The notes under the pieces are model-generated. The model made no database searches and was not told where the DNA came from. It worked only from the letters and a program-made list of their open reading frames with translations. A stretch of 64,000 nucleotides of DNA, from NCBI RefSeq assembly GCF_030818255.1, contig NZ_JAUTAG010000001.1, forward strand, positions 2,604,001-2,668,000. The letters run 5' to 3'. Every line of letters begins with the position of its first letter. The stretch's first letter is position 1. This DNA is from Microbacterium sp. SORGH_AS_0969. Its GTDB lineage: Bacteria > Actinomycetota > Actinomycetes > Actinomycetales > Microbacteriaceae. Both the position numbers and the translations under genes were made by a program. This document shows positions 43,129-52,994 of the stretch, piece after piece.

Positions 43129-45039
43129 TCAGCGCAGCGCGACCCGCAGCCAGGCGACCCCGTGCGCGGAAAGCGTGCGGCCGGGCCGGAGCGAGACCTT
43201 GACCCCCTCGACGAGGTCCACGGCGTCGGGGGCGAGTCCCGACAGGGTCAGGGGGGCGATGTGGACGGCGTGATCGCCCACGTTTGCCAGAACGAGAACC
43301 GAACTGCCCGCAGCCCCCGGGCGCAGGAAGCCGACCACCGAATCGTGGTGCGCGTCGAAGGGGATGAGCTCGTTGCCCGCGAACTCCGGCGTCGCCCGAC
43401 GCACGTCGATGAGGCGCGTCAGTCGAGCGAAGACCCGACCCGCCGGGGTTCCGGCATCCATTCGGTCGGCGTAGCCCTGCACCGGACGGAAGGGGCGGTG
43501 CACCCAGCGGCTGTCTCCAGCTTCGTCGGGGCGGTCGCGGTAGCCGTAATCGTTCAGCTGAGCGACCTCGTCGCCGAGGTACAGCAGGGGGATGCCCCCG
43601 GTCGACAGCGCGAGGGCGTGCGCGAGGATCACACGATCTTCGCCGCCGGCGTCGCCCGCTTCGATTCCCGCGAGGGATGCCGTGGTGCCGGTGACGCGGG
43701 CGTCGCCGGTGCGCGGGTTCTCCTGGAACGGCACCCCGCGGGCGAAGGTCCCGTCCGCTCGACCGACGTAGAAATCGTTGAGGAAGCGGCGGTGCGGGTA
43801 GCCGTCGATGCCGAGCTCGGCGGCATCCTCGTCGGCGAAGGTCCAGCCGATGTCGTCGTGGCTGCGTACGTAGTTGACCCACGCGGTGCCCTCGGGGAGG
43901 GCGTGCCGACGCTCGAGCGCCTGCTGCAGCAGGCGACCGTCCCGGGTGGCCAGGGCCTCCCAGGTGAGGGCCATCTGCAGGGGGTTGTAGGAGATCTGGC
44001 ATTCGTCGGGGGAGATGTACGACACGACCTCGTCGGGGTGCACGATCGCCTCCGACTTGAACAGCAGGCCGGGAGCGGCCATCCGCAGCACCGCGTTGAA
44101 CGCCTGCAGGAGCAGGTGCGCCTCCGGCAGTGACTCGCACGTCGTTCCGAGTCGCTTCCAGATGAAGGCCACGGCATCCATCCGGAGGATCTCGACGCCC
44201 TGGTTCGCGAGGAAGAGCATCTCGCCGGCCATCGCCTCGAAGACGGCGGGGTTGGCGTAGTTCAGGTCCCACTGGAAGTGGTAGAACGTGGCCCAGATCC
44301 ACCGGCCGTCATCGAGCTGCACGAACGACCCGGAGTGGTCGTCGGGGAAGATCTCGCGCGTCGTCTGCTCGTAGGCGTCGGGCATCTCGCGGTCGGGGAA
44401 GATCAGGTAGAAGTCCTCGTAACCGGCCTCGCCGGCGACGGCCTTCTGCGCCCACTCGTGCTCGTTGCTCGTGTGGTTGAAGATGAAGTCGACCACGAGA
44501 GAGATGCCCGCGCGGAGCAGGTCCGCGGCGAGCGCGGCAAGCTCCTCCATCGTTCCCAGTGCGGGGTTCACGCGTCGGTAGCTCGACACCGCGTAACCGC
44601 CGTCGCTGTTGCCTTCGGGGCTCTCGAACAGCGGCATGAGGTGCAGGTAGGTCAGCCCCAGCTCGCGGAAGTACGGGATCTGATCCCGGATGCCACTGAG
44701 TCCGCCCGCATACCGGTCGACGTAGCAGACGCCGCCGAGCATGCTCTCGCTCTCGAACCAATCGGGCTCGCCGTCGCGCGCGCGGTCGAGAGCGCGGAGG
44801 TCCGCGGGTCGCTCCGCCCAAGAGCGGTGGGCGAGGTCGACGAGGGACGCCAAGCGCTCGAGGCCGTCGGTTCGCTCGCCGTAGAGCCGGACGAACAGCT
44901 CGTGCAGACGGGGCAGATGCAGTTCGGCGTGAGCGAGGAATTCGCGATCGGTGCCCGACGACGCAGTCAGGTCTCGGAGAATGCGCGATACGTCATGGGG
45001 GCCGGGGCGGAGCTGGGTCACGGGGACAGCCTGACGCAT
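43129..45039 (-). CDS. Amylosucrase (GH13 family)
   Basis: 636 residues from ATG 45039 (ATG 45060 is an alternative). It has the amylosucrase plan: a helical N-terminal domain, GH13 barrel with LVVDFIFNHTSNEH, nucleophile Asp in ILRMDAVAFIWK, acid Glu in LFKSEAIVHPDE, and RSHDDIGWTF, which is characteristic of sucrose-active members, then a C-terminal beta domain. Amylosucrase uses sucrose to elongate alpha-glucan and releases fructose. No signal peptide is seen, so it is probably cytoplasmic. Sugar import by an MsiK-powered transporter fits the context. Confidence 0.92.
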   Translation of the reverse strand: MRQAVPVTQLRPGPHDVSRILRDLTASSGTDREFLAHAELHLPRLHELFVRLYGERTDGLERLASLVDLAHRSWAERPADLRALDRARDGEPDWFESESMLGGVCYVDRYAGGLSGIRDQIPYFRELGLTYLHLMPLFESPEGNSDGGYAVSSYRRVNPALGTMEELAALAADLLRAGISLVVDFIFNHTSNEHEWAQKAVAGEAGYEDFYLIFPDREMPDAYEQTTREIFPDDHSGSFVQLDDGRWIWATFYHFQWDLNYANPAVFEAMAGEMLFLANQGVEILRMDAVAFIWKRLGTTCESLPEAHLLLQAFNAVLRMAAPGLLFKSEAIVHPDEVVSYISPDECQISYNPLQMALTWEALATRDGRLLQQALERRHALPEGTAWVNYVRSHDDIGWTFADEDAAELGIDGYPHRRFLNDFYVGRADGTFARGVPFQENPRTGDARVTGTTASLAGIEAGDAGGEDRVILAHALALSTGGIPLLYLGDEVAQLNDYGYRDRPDEAGDSRWVHRPFRPVQGYADRMDAGTPAGRVFARLTRLIDVRRATPEFAGNELIPFDAHHDSVVGFLRPGAAGSSVLVLANVGDHAVHIAPLTLSGLAPDAVDLVEGVKVSLRPGRTLSAHGVAWLRVALR

Positions 45040-45168
45040 GCGTGAGGGTGACGTCGACATCGACGTGGCTGTCCGGGCGTCTCGAAGGCCTTTCCTGCGC
45101 CCTCTCGCAAATTGTGTCGCGATAGTGGTACAGAGTGTGCTAAGAATGTGGCACGAAAGGTGGTTGCC

Positions 45169-46179
45169 GTGAGCCCCGAGAATGTGTGGAACGTGTGGAA
45201 TCGGATCCTGCGGGCGTCCCCGTGGGAGATCGTCTGGGGGCTGCTGTCGTCGCCCGTGGTCTGTGCCGCGCTCGGCATCGCGCTCGCTCTCGTCGTGGTG
45301 CGGGTACGGCGCGGGAGCTCGACGGGGCGAAGCATCCTCCGTGGGGAGCGGGTCGCGGTCGGCGCGATCGCGCTCGTCGTCGGGGTCGTCTGGGTCGTCG
45401 ACATCGCGTTGCGCGGCTACGTTCTCGACATGTCGGCCACCGTGTCGTGGTGGCGGTTCGCGGTCGCGCCGATCGCGGCTGCGGCGGGGATGGTGGTCTG
45501 GGGTGCACTCCTGCGGACGAAGGCGCCGCGGCGCGCCGTCGACGCGACATCGGCGGGCCGGCGCACCTGGACGACGTTCGGCTCCCGCCGCGGCATCCGG
45601 ATCCTCGTCGCGCTGATGCTCGTCACCTCGTGCATCGTCGTCGTGTTCGGTCAGATGTCCACTGCTCTCGACCCGGGCGTCGCCGCTCACGTGGCCCTGG
45701 ACGTGCCCAACGTCGAGGCGCCACCCATCGTGACCGTCTTCCCCGGTTGGGCCTATGGCATCCCGTTGCTCGCGGGAGTGGTCGCGCTCGCCGCCGCCGT
45801 CGTGTTCGCCCTGCACCGGAACGCCGTGCGTCCGTTCTCGGACCGTGTCCGGCTCGACCTGGAACGCTCCGGCCGATCCGATGCGGCGCGTGACGTCGTC
45901 ACGCTCGCTCTCGGTGTGGTGCTCATCGCGCTCGGCGGGCTGCTGCACATGGCGCGTTCGGGTGCGGTCACGACCATGATCGTCATGACGGATTCGGGTG
46001 CCGAGGCGCGCCACGACGTCTCGCTCCCGCACGCCGATCTGATCCTCGCCGGAGGGTTCGTGGCACCGTTCCTGCAGATCGCAGGCTGCATGCTCCTGGC
46101 CCTGCTGGTCGTCCGCGCCATCGGTCTCGTCCGCGCCCGACCGCGGCGCTCCGCTTCGCCGGTGGAGGTACCGGCATGA
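45169..46179 (+). CDS. Multi-pass membrane protein paired with a GntR regulator
   Basis: 336 residues from GTG 45169, which has AAAGGTGG upstream; a longer frame starts at 45112. About eight hydrophobic segments are visible, among them VCAALGIALALVVV, VAVGAIALVVGVVWVV, ALMLVTSCIVVVFG and VVTLALGVVLIALGGLL. No family is recognised. A pair of a YtrA-type GntR repressor and a membrane protein is often self-regulated and linked to ABC-type export or cell-envelope stress, but no ATPase is present here. The stop overlaps the GntR gene by 4 bp. Confidence 0.75.
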   Translation: MSPENVWNVWNRILRASPWEIVWGLLSSPVVCAALGIALALVVVRVRRGSSTGRSILRGERVAVGAIALVVGVVWVVDIALRGYVLDMSATVSWWRFAVAPIAAAAGMVVWGALLRTKAPRRAVDATSAGRRTWTTFGSRRGIRILVALMLVTSCIVVVFGQMSTALDPGVAAHVALDVPNVEAPPIVTVFPGWAYGIPLLAGVVALAAAVVFALHRNAVRPFSDRVRLDLERSGRSDAARDVVTLALGVVLIALGGLLHMARSGAVTTMIVMTDSGAEARHDVSLPHADLILAGGFVAPFLQIAGCMLLALLVVRAIGLVRARPRRSASPVEVPA

Positions 46180-46547
46180 CGGATGCCACGCGCACGCGAC
46201 CCGAGAACGTCACCGCTCCCATCGATCTGCACCGCTTCTTCCGCGGTCTGATCCTGTCGGGCCGGCTCGGAGCGGGGGAGAAGCTGCCCACCGTCCGGCA
46301 GGCCGCCGCCGACTTCGGTGTCGCGCCCGGCACCGTGCAGAAGGCGTACCGGGCTCTCGAGCACGAGGGCCTCATCGTCAGCCGGGTGGGATCGGGGACG
46401 CGCGTCGCGCCGGGTGTCGCTCCGCTGCCGGCCGACCTGACCCGGCAGCTTCGCACCCTCGTCGACGCGGCCGTCGCCGAGGGGGTCGCGGTCGACACCC
46501 TCGCCGACGTGCTCCGGGTGATGTGGAACGACGCGCACGCCCGCTGA
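46176..46547 (+). CDS. GntR-family regulator, YtrA type
   Basis: 123 residues. The winged HTH is complete: GRLGAGEKLPTVRQAAADFGV, then APGTVQKAYRALEHEGLI and SRVGSGTRV. The C-terminal part is only about 45 residues, too short for ligand-binding FadR/HutC domains, which defines the YtrA subfamily. It is translationally coupled to the membrane-protein gene (ATGA overlap) and probably represses the pair. The promoter region (45100-45168) contains no clear operator that I could define. Confidence 0.9.
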   Translation: MTDATRTRPENVTAPIDLHRFFRGLILSGRLGAGEKLPTVRQAAADFGVAPGTVQKAYRALEHEGLIVSRVGSGTRVAPGVAPLPADLTRQLRTLVDAAVAEGVAVDTLADVLRVMWNDAHAR

Positions 46548-46642
46548 GCGAGGCGACGAGCACCGTCGGCTCCCGTGGCGGCGCGTGAGGCGTCGTACGA
46601 TCGACGATGGCCCTCACGGCGAGCGGCCGCGAGGAGAGCACC

Positions 46643-47584
46643 ATGGCGCAGCGCGGGTCGATCGTCGCCGCCGTGGGTGGCGCCGTCGCGGTGGGGGCGA
46701 TGACCGCGGTGCAGACGCGGGTGAACGGCAGCCTGGGCGCGGCGCTGAACGACGGCGTCCTCGCGGGAGCCGTCTCGTTCGGCTCCGGGCTCGTCGTGGT
46801 CTTGGCGATCGCCCTGGTGCTTCCTGCCGGGCGGCGCGGGATCGGTCGTCTGCTCGCGGGGGTGCGAGCGCGATCGATACCGGTGTGGATGCTGCTGGGC
46901 GGAGCCGCTGGCGCTTTCACCGTCGCGAGCCAGGGGCTGACCGTCGGGGCGATCGGGGTCGCCCTGTTCACCGTCGGGTTCGTCGCGGGCCAGACCAGCG
47001 GGGGACTCGCGCTCGATCGGGCCGGCTACGGTCCGGCCGGCGTGGTGGCGGTGACCCGCCCCCGCCTGATCGGCGCCCTCCTGGCGATCGCGGGGGTCGG
47101 CGTCTGTCTCGCAGACGGAGCGGTCGGCAGCGTGCCGCTCTGGATGATCCTCATCCCCGTCGTCGCCGGAGCCGGAGTGTCGTGGCAACAGGGCACCAAC
47201 GGGCGACTGCGAGTGCGCGTCGACAGTCCTCTCACGGCGACCCTCGTGAACTTCCTCGGTGGCACGATCGTGCTGATCGCCGCTGCCGCCATCCACATCG
47301 GATTCGCCGGCCCGCCTCGCGCTCTCCCGACCGATCCGTGGCTGTACCTCGGCGGGACGATCGGCGTCGTCTACATCTTCCTCTCGGCGCAGATCGTGCG
47401 ACGCACCGGAGTGCTCCTGCTCGGACTCGGCTCCGTCACGGGTCTGCTGAGCACGTCGGTCGTGCTCGACGCGTTCTGGCCGGCGCCCGCGGCCCCCTCG
47501 ACACCGATCGCCCTTCTCGCCGCGGGAACCGCCCTCCTGGGTGTCGCGGTCGCGACGGTCCCGTGGCGCCGCCGCACACGCTGA
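46643..47584 (+). CDS. DMT-family transporter (YdcZ/DUF606, fused tandem repeat)
   Basis: 313 residues from ATG 46643, preceded by GAGGAGAG. ATG 46607, with TACGAT 5 nt upstream, is an alternative leaderless start; transcription from there would also give a 35-nt leader for 46643. Ten membrane helices form two DUF606 halves, each with AxQTRVNGSLG or WQQGTNGRLRV at its start, so the protein is an internal duplication. These are drug/metabolite-superfamily exporters of unknown substrate. The stop lies inside a hairpin. Confidence 0.87.
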   Translation: MAQRGSIVAAVGGAVAVGAMTAVQTRVNGSLGAALNDGVLAGAVSFGSGLVVVLAIALVLPAGRRGIGRLLAGVRARSIPVWMLLGGAAGAFTVASQGLTVGAIGVALFTVGFVAGQTSGGLALDRAGYGPAGVVAVTRPRLIGALLAIAGVGVCLADGAVGSVPLWMILIPVVAGAGVSWQQGTNGRLRVRVDSPLTATLVNFLGGTIVLIAAAAIHIGFAGPPRALPTDPWLYLGGTIGVVYIFLSAQIVRRTGVLLLGLGSVTGLLSTSVVLDAFWPAPAAPSTPIALLAAGTALLGVAVATVPWRRRTR

Positions 47585-47616
47585 CGCCGCCGGCGACCAC
47601 GTCACCGGCGGCGTCA
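47582..47616 (+). terminator. Terminator overlapping the DMT-transporter stop codon
   Basis: 12-bp stem TGACGCCGCCGG (47582-47593) with CCGGCGGCGTCA (47605-47616) and an 11-nt loop. The first three bases are the stop codon. It sits between convergent genes. Confidence 0.7.
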
Positions 47617-47628
47617 CGCGGGAGGATC

Positions 47629-48204
47629 TCAGAGAGCGGCGGCTTCGCCCTTCGCCTTCTTCCCGGATTTGGCCCCGGGCAGTCGCGAGATGTGCTTCGT
47701 GGCATCCACGGTCTTCCGGCGAACCGGACGCGAGCGCTGCGGCTTACCGCCGACGTAGAGCCACCCCAGCAGGACCTCGCCCTTCTTCAGACCGTGGGCC
47801 TTCGCCAGCGACTTGCTGCGCGTCTTGTCGTCGGTGCGCCAGAACACGCCGAAGCCGGCCTCGTCGAGCGCGAGGCTCAGCATGTGGGCGACTCCGGATG
47901 CCACGGCTTCCTGTTCCCACGCGGGGATCTTCTTCGACGACACGTCGGCGACGACGGCGAGGATCAGAGGGGCGCGGCGCGGCTTGGAGGAATGACCCTT
48001 CTTGCCGTCCGCCTTGTTCAATGCGCGGGCGAGGATGTCGCGATCGCTCCCGCGGATCTCGATGATCCGCCACGGGCGCAGGGACTTGTGATCGGCGACG
48101 CGACCGGCTGCGGCGACGAAGGCCTCGAGCTCGACGCTCGTGGGAGCGAGATCGGTGACCTTCGACCACGACCGACGGTCGCGCATCGCCTCGAGCGCGC
48201 TCAC
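47629..48204 (-). CDS. Nitroreductase-family flavoprotein
   Basis: 191 residues from GTG 48204, overlapping the msrB stop by 4 bp; ATG 48186 is an alternative. The N-terminal RRSWSKV with AAGRVADHKSLRPWR matches the FMN-binding region of nitroreductases, and the block EQEAVASGVAHMLSLALDEAGFG followed by GEVLLGWLYVG is the usual C-terminal half. A Lys/Arg-rich tail follows. It reduces nitro compounds or quinones with NAD(P)H; the natural substrate is unknown. Co-transcription with msrB suggests an oxidative-stress setting. Confidence 0.87.
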   Translation of the reverse strand: MSALEAMRDRRSWSKVTDLAPTSVELEAFVAAAGRVADHKSLRPWRIIEIRGSDRDILARALNKADGKKGHSSKPRRAPLILAVVADVSSKKIPAWEQEAVASGVAHMLSLALDEAGFGVFWRTDDKTRSKSLAKAHGLKKGEVLLGWLYVGGKPQRSRPVRRKTVDATKHISRLPGAKSGKKAKGEAAAL

Positions 48205-48608
48205 GCCTGCGTTTCCGGGGTGAAGGTGAGCGACAGCGAGTTCATGCAGTAACGGTCGCCGGTGGGCGTGCCGAAGCCGTCGGGGAACACGTGGCCGAGG
48301 TGCGATCCGCAGTTCGCGCAGCGAACCTCGGTGCGCTGCATGCCGTGGCTGTTGTCTTCGAGCAGCTCGACGGCCTCGGGTCGCACCGACTCGTAGAAGC
48401 TCGGCCACCCGCAGTGCGAGTCGAACTTGGTGCCGCTCTGGAACAGCTCAGCACCGCACGCGGCGCACGTGTAGAGGCCCGCGCGGCTCTCGTCCAGGAG
48501 CTCACCGGTCCACGCGCGCTCGGTCCCCGCCTGCCGCAGCACCGCGTACTGCTCGGGCGAGAGCTCCTCGCGCCACTGGTCGTCGGACTTTTCGACGGCA
48601 TAAGTCAT
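48201..48608 (-). CDS. msrB: Peptide methionine-(R)-S-oxide reductase MsrB
   Basis: 135 residues from ATG 48608. Zinc-binding CAAC and CANC pairs, the FDSHCGWPSF block and the catalytic Cys in RYCMNSLS are all present. It repairs the R form of methionine sulfoxide in oxidised proteins, with thioredoxin as reductant. The length is standard for a single-domain MsrB. It is translationally coupled to the nitroreductase gene downstream. Confidence 0.96.
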   Translation of the reverse strand: MTYAVEKSDDQWREELSPEQYAVLRQAGTERAWTGELLDESRAGLYTCAACGAELFQSGTKFDSHCGWPSFYESVRPEAVELLEDNSHGMQRTEVRCANCGSHLGHVFPDGFGTPTGDRYCMNSLSLTFTPETQA

Positions 48609-48682
48609 TGGAAGGTCCCCTTCGTTCACGTCCTATTCTCTCGTGCCGGACGCCGGTCAGGTCGGCGCGAGAGAATTCTCGG

Positions 48683-49669
48683 ATGCACCAGGATGCCGTG
48701 ACCACCGTCGTCGATCGCTACCGCCGATTCGCGCGCGACGAGGCTCCCGGTCGGTCGGTGCTGTACGCGATCTGGGCGGAGCGCGTCGTCGCCGACGCCG
48801 AGGTGACCGAGATCGTGGCGCGCATCGCGGAGACGCACCGCCAGCCGCCGCTCGTGTTCGCCGTGACGCGTCTCCTCGGTGCGCCGGACGCGGTCGACGC
48901 CTGGGCGGAGTGGGTGGTCGCGCACGCGGACGCCCTCGTCGCGGATTGCGATCGCCGGAGCGTACAGACGAACGAACCCCAGCGCTGCGCGGCGTTGCTG
49001 CCGGCGCTCTCGCTCATCGAGGGGCCGATCGCGCTGCTCGAGGTCGGCGCGAGCGCGGGTCTGTGTCTGTACCCCGATCGCTACTCCTACCGCTATCGCC
49101 GGGGTGCGGAGGTGGTCGCTCTCGACCCGGTCGACGGACCGAGCCAGGTCGTTCTCGAGTGCGACCTCGACGGTGCCCCATCCCTGCGGATGCCCGAGAT
49201 CGTCTGGCGCGCGGGCATCGACCTGAACCCTCTCGACGCCCGCGACGCGGAGGACCGGGCGTGGCTGACGGGACTGGTGTGGCCGGGGGAGGAGGGACGG
49301 CGCGAGCGTATCGTCGCCGCGCTCGACATCGCGGCATCCGATCCTCCGCGCCTCGTCGAGGGTGACGGCGCCGCCACGCTGCCGGCGCTCGCCGCGGACG
49401 CCCCGCGAGAGGCGACGCTCGTCGTCACGACGCCCGGCGTCCTCGCGCACGTTCCTCGCGCGCGGCGCGGCGACGTGATCGCCGCAGCACAGCGGGCGGG
49501 ACGCTGGATCACCCTCGACGCACCGGGACTCCACGACGGGTGGACGAGCCCGCCGGACGTGCGCTCGGACGGCTTCGCGCTCGCGCTCGACGGCGAGGTG
49601 CTCGGGGGCGTGGATCCTCTCGGGGCGTGGGTGGCGTGGCATCCCGGGATCCGCTCCGCCGCGCAGTAG
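48683..49669 (+). CDS. DUF2332-family protein
   Basis: 328 residues from ATG 48683. It matches the actinobacterial DUF2332 family: the block LLPALSLIEGPIALLEVGASAGLCLYPDRYSY is diagnostic, and GASAGL resembles a SAM-binding glycine loop, so a methyltransferase-like fold is possible. WRAGIDLNPLD and WPGEEGRRERI follow, and a C-terminal block has TTPGVLAHVPR. Function is unknown. It is divergent from msrB and followed 9 bp later by a DUF3263 gene with its own start-proximal -10. Confidence 0.85.
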   Translation: MHQDAVTTVVDRYRRFARDEAPGRSVLYAIWAERVVADAEVTEIVARIAETHRQPPLVFAVTRLLGAPDAVDAWAEWVVAHADALVADCDRRSVQTNEPQRCAALLPALSLIEGPIALLEVGASAGLCLYPDRYSYRYRRGAEVVALDPVDGPSQVVLECDLDGAPSLRMPEIVWRAGIDLNPLDARDAEDRAWLTGLVWPGEEGRRERIVAALDIAASDPPRLVEGDGAATLPALAADAPREATLVVTTPGVLAHVPRARRGDVIAAAQRAGRWITLDAPGLHDGWTSPPDVRSDGFALALDGEVLGGVDPLGAWVAWHPGIRSAAQ

Positions 49670-49678
49670 CGTGGCGCC

Positions 49679-49924
49679 GTGCCTCTTTCCGACCGCGACC
49701 GCGAGATCCTCGCTTTCGAGGGTGAATGGCGTCGGCACGGGGGTGCGAAGGAGGAGGCGATCCGCAGCGCCTTCGACATGCCGCCCGCGCGCTACTACCA
49801 GCTGCTCGGGCGAGTGATCGACCGCCCCGAGGCCCTCGCGCACGACCCGATGCTCGTTCGTCGTCTGCGGCGTCTGCGTGACGGCGACCCGCGCACGCGG
49901 CTCGACCGCGCCGCGACCCTGTGA
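49679..49924 (+). CDS. DUF3263-family small protein
   Basis: 81 residues from GTG 49679. TAGCGT lies exactly 6 nt upstream, so the mRNA is probably leaderless. LSDRDREILAFEGEWRRHGGAKEEAIR and the following helices match DUF3263, a small actinobacterial family with a helix-turn-helix-like core (PPARYYQLLGRVID). Function is unknown, possibly DNA-binding. In actinobacteria this family commonly precedes a LytR C-terminal-domain protein, as it does here. Confidence 0.9.
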   Translation: MPLSDRDREILAFEGEWRRHGGAKEEAIRSAFDMPPARYYQLLGRVIDRPEALAHDPMLVRRLRRLRDGDPRTRLDRAATL

Positions 49925-49959
49925 CGGGGCGCAAAGGCAACGACCGGTAGCATCGTCCA

Positions 49960-50065
49960 ATGGCCAGATCGACCTTCCCTCGGGATTCGCTTCGACGACC
50001 TCCCCGCCGAATCCGGCCGCGTCGGTGCGCACCGCGCTGAGAACCCGCATCTCCGGGGTTGGGTC
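49960..50065 (+). pseudogene. Frame-shifted 5' part of the LytR_C gene
   Basis: ATG 49960 has TAGCAT exactly 6 nt upstream, the start pattern of neighbouring genes, and begins MARSTFPRD. The frame then leaves the conserved reading: removing one T at 49986-49987 joins it to RFDDLPAESGRVGAHRAENP and then the membrane helix of the downstream frame. The part from 49960 to 49987 is therefore one base out of frame with the rest. Confidence 0.7.
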
Positions 50066-50545
50066 GTGTTCCTGTGGGCGGCGGTGGCCACCGTGGTCCT
50101 CATCGCCGTCGGCATCTTCGGAACGATCGTGGTCTCGGGGCGCATCTCGTTCGGCTCCGAGCCCGTCGCGACGCCGACGATCGTCCCCACGACCCCGGCG
50201 GTGATCGACCCCTCGTACTCTGTCGTCGTGCTCAACGGCACGTCCGACGAAGGTCTCGCCGGCAACCTGCGCGATCAGATCATCGCGGCGGGGTGGGCGG
50301 CGGACACGGTCCAGACCGGCGACTCCGACACGACCGACTTCGCGACGACGACCATCTATTACCTGCGCCCGGAAGACGAGCAGGCCGCCCGGGGGCTCGC
50401 AGACGCCATCGGAGGGGCCGAGGTCGCGCAGAGCGACTTCCTGCAGCCCACCGACGACCCGAACACGCCCGACGACGAGAGTGCCGAGAAGCGGCTGATC
50501 GTCGTGATCGGCCTCGATCGCGCGGCGGCCCAGCCCACCCCCTGA
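50066..50545 (+). CDS. LytR C-terminal-domain membrane protein (in-frame remainder)
   Basis: The 159-residue frame from GTG 50066 starts directly at the membrane helix (WAAVATVVLIAVGIFGTIVVSG) and continues into a LytR_C domain (SYSVVVLNGTSDEGLAGNLRDQI and on) outside the membrane, with an Asp/Thr-rich end. The true gene almost certainly began at ATG 49960 and lost frame by one base at 49986-49987, through mutation or sequencing error. In-frame translation from 50066 would lack the cytoplasmic segment. LytR_C domains are found in cell-wall associated proteins; the exact role is unknown. Confidence 0.8.
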   Translation: MFLWAAVATVVLIAVGIFGTIVVSGRISFGSEPVATPTIVPTTPAVIDPSYSVVVLNGTSDEGLAGNLRDQIIAAGWAADTVQTGDSDTTDFATTTIYYLRPEDEQAARGLADAIGGAEVAQSDFLQPTDDPNTPDDESAEKRLIVVIGLDRAAAQPTP

Positions 50546-50679
50546 CGCCCTCGCGGCCCGCGTGTTTCCGCGGCGTAAAAAGTTGGGTGCACGCACGTCA
50601 ACAATGCCGCTGACGGCCGATTCCGCGCATCTTCGCGTGCTTACGTTGACCTCGTCATCCAGCAACACAGGAGATTCGC

Positions 50680-50883
50680 ATGACGCAGGGCACCGTCAAA
50701 TGGTTCAACGCCGAGAAGGGTTACGGCTTCATCACCGTGACGGACGGCCAGGACGTTTTCGTTCACTACTCGAACATCGAGATGTCGGGCTTCCGTGTTC
50801 TCGAGGAGGGGCAGGCGGTCGAGTTCACCGTCGGCTCCGGCCAGAAGGGACCGCAGGCCGAGTCGGTTCGCCTGATGGCTTAA
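50680..50883 (+). CDS. cspA: Cold-shock protein (CspA family)
   Basis: 67 residues, a single OB-fold cold-shock domain. RNP1 is KGYGFITV and RNP2 is VFVHYSNI. It binds single-stranded RNA and DNA as an RNA chaperone. The ATG at 50680 has AGGAGA upstream. The gap from 50545 can hold a 5' leader, usual for cold-shock genes. A terminator with GGATGCC arms follows the stop. Confidence 0.96.
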   Translation: MTQGTVKWFNAEKGYGFITVTDGQDVFVHYSNIEMSGFRVLEEGQAVEFTVGSGQKGPQAESVRLMA

Positions 50884-50896
50884 CACGACGTTTCGC

Positions 50897-50931
50897 ACGC
50901 CGTGGCATCCGTTCGACGGATGCCACGGCGT
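50897..50931 (+). terminator. Terminator of cspA with an inverted GGATGCC pair
   Basis: Perfect 15-bp stem ACGCCGTGGCATCCG (50897-50911) with CGGATGCCACGGCGT (50917-50931), loop TTCGA. The stem contains GGCATCC and GGATGCC as its two arms. Confidence 0.8.
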
Positions 50932-50956
50932 CGTGCTGTGCGGCACGGCTCGCGGC

Positions 50957-50982
50957 TTGCACTCCCTAGGGGCGAGTGCCAG
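50957..50982 (+). promoter_or_regulatory. CIRCE-like HrcA operator, distal copy
   Basis: TTGCACTC-N9-GAGTGCCAG, close to the CIRCE consensus (TTAGCACTC-N9-GAGTGCTAA) with a few mismatches. It lies 6 bp upstream of the better copy. Confidence 0.7.
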
Positions 50983-50987
50983 AATGA

Positions 50988-52673
<1,686 letters not shown>

Positions 52674-52692
52674 TCTACGCCTGACGCGTCAT

Positions 52693-52726
52693 GAGAACGC
52701 CCCCTCCTTCGGGAGGGGGCGTTCTC
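52693..52726 (+). terminator. Terminator of groEL with UUCG loop
   Basis: Perfect 15-bp stem GAGAACGCCCCCTCC/GGAGGGGGCGTTCTC closed by TTCG, followed by TCGTTCTC. Confidence 0.85.
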
Positions 52727-52994
52727 TCGTTCTCGGCCGCGACCGAACCCGCGGGCGACCCAGATGAGATGACTCGCGCCGAATACTCGCGGCGGGAGCG
52801 TCAGGGTGAGCATTCGGCGCACGTCAGCGTGCTCGTCCTCGTTCCCCTCGTTCCACGTCAGCGTGGCGAGGGGAACGAGGGGGAGCGGACGAGGCCGCGG
52901 GTACGGTGCGGGGGGCGGGCGCGGGCACCGCGAGGGGCGCCGTGTTGCCGGGCGCAGGGCAGGCGGGTGACAGCGAGCGCGGGGCGCGGAAGGG
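52727..52994. other. Gap of nested hairpins between groEL and a histidine kinase
   Basis: No gene is supported. GCGCCGAAT (52776-52784) pairs with ATTCGGCGC (52812-52820). CCTCGTTCCCCTCG (52837-52850) pairs with CGAGGGGAACGAGG (52867-52880) around an inner CCACG-TCAG-CGTGG stem. The 12-mer CACGTCAGCGTG occurs at 52820 and 52854. It probably terminates the minus-strand kinase transcript. Confidence 0.6.

Noticed and set aside
45100..45168. YtrA-type operator upstream of the GntR/membrane-protein pair
   Set aside because: GTGC and GCAC half-sites are visible but no convincing symmetric operator could be defined.
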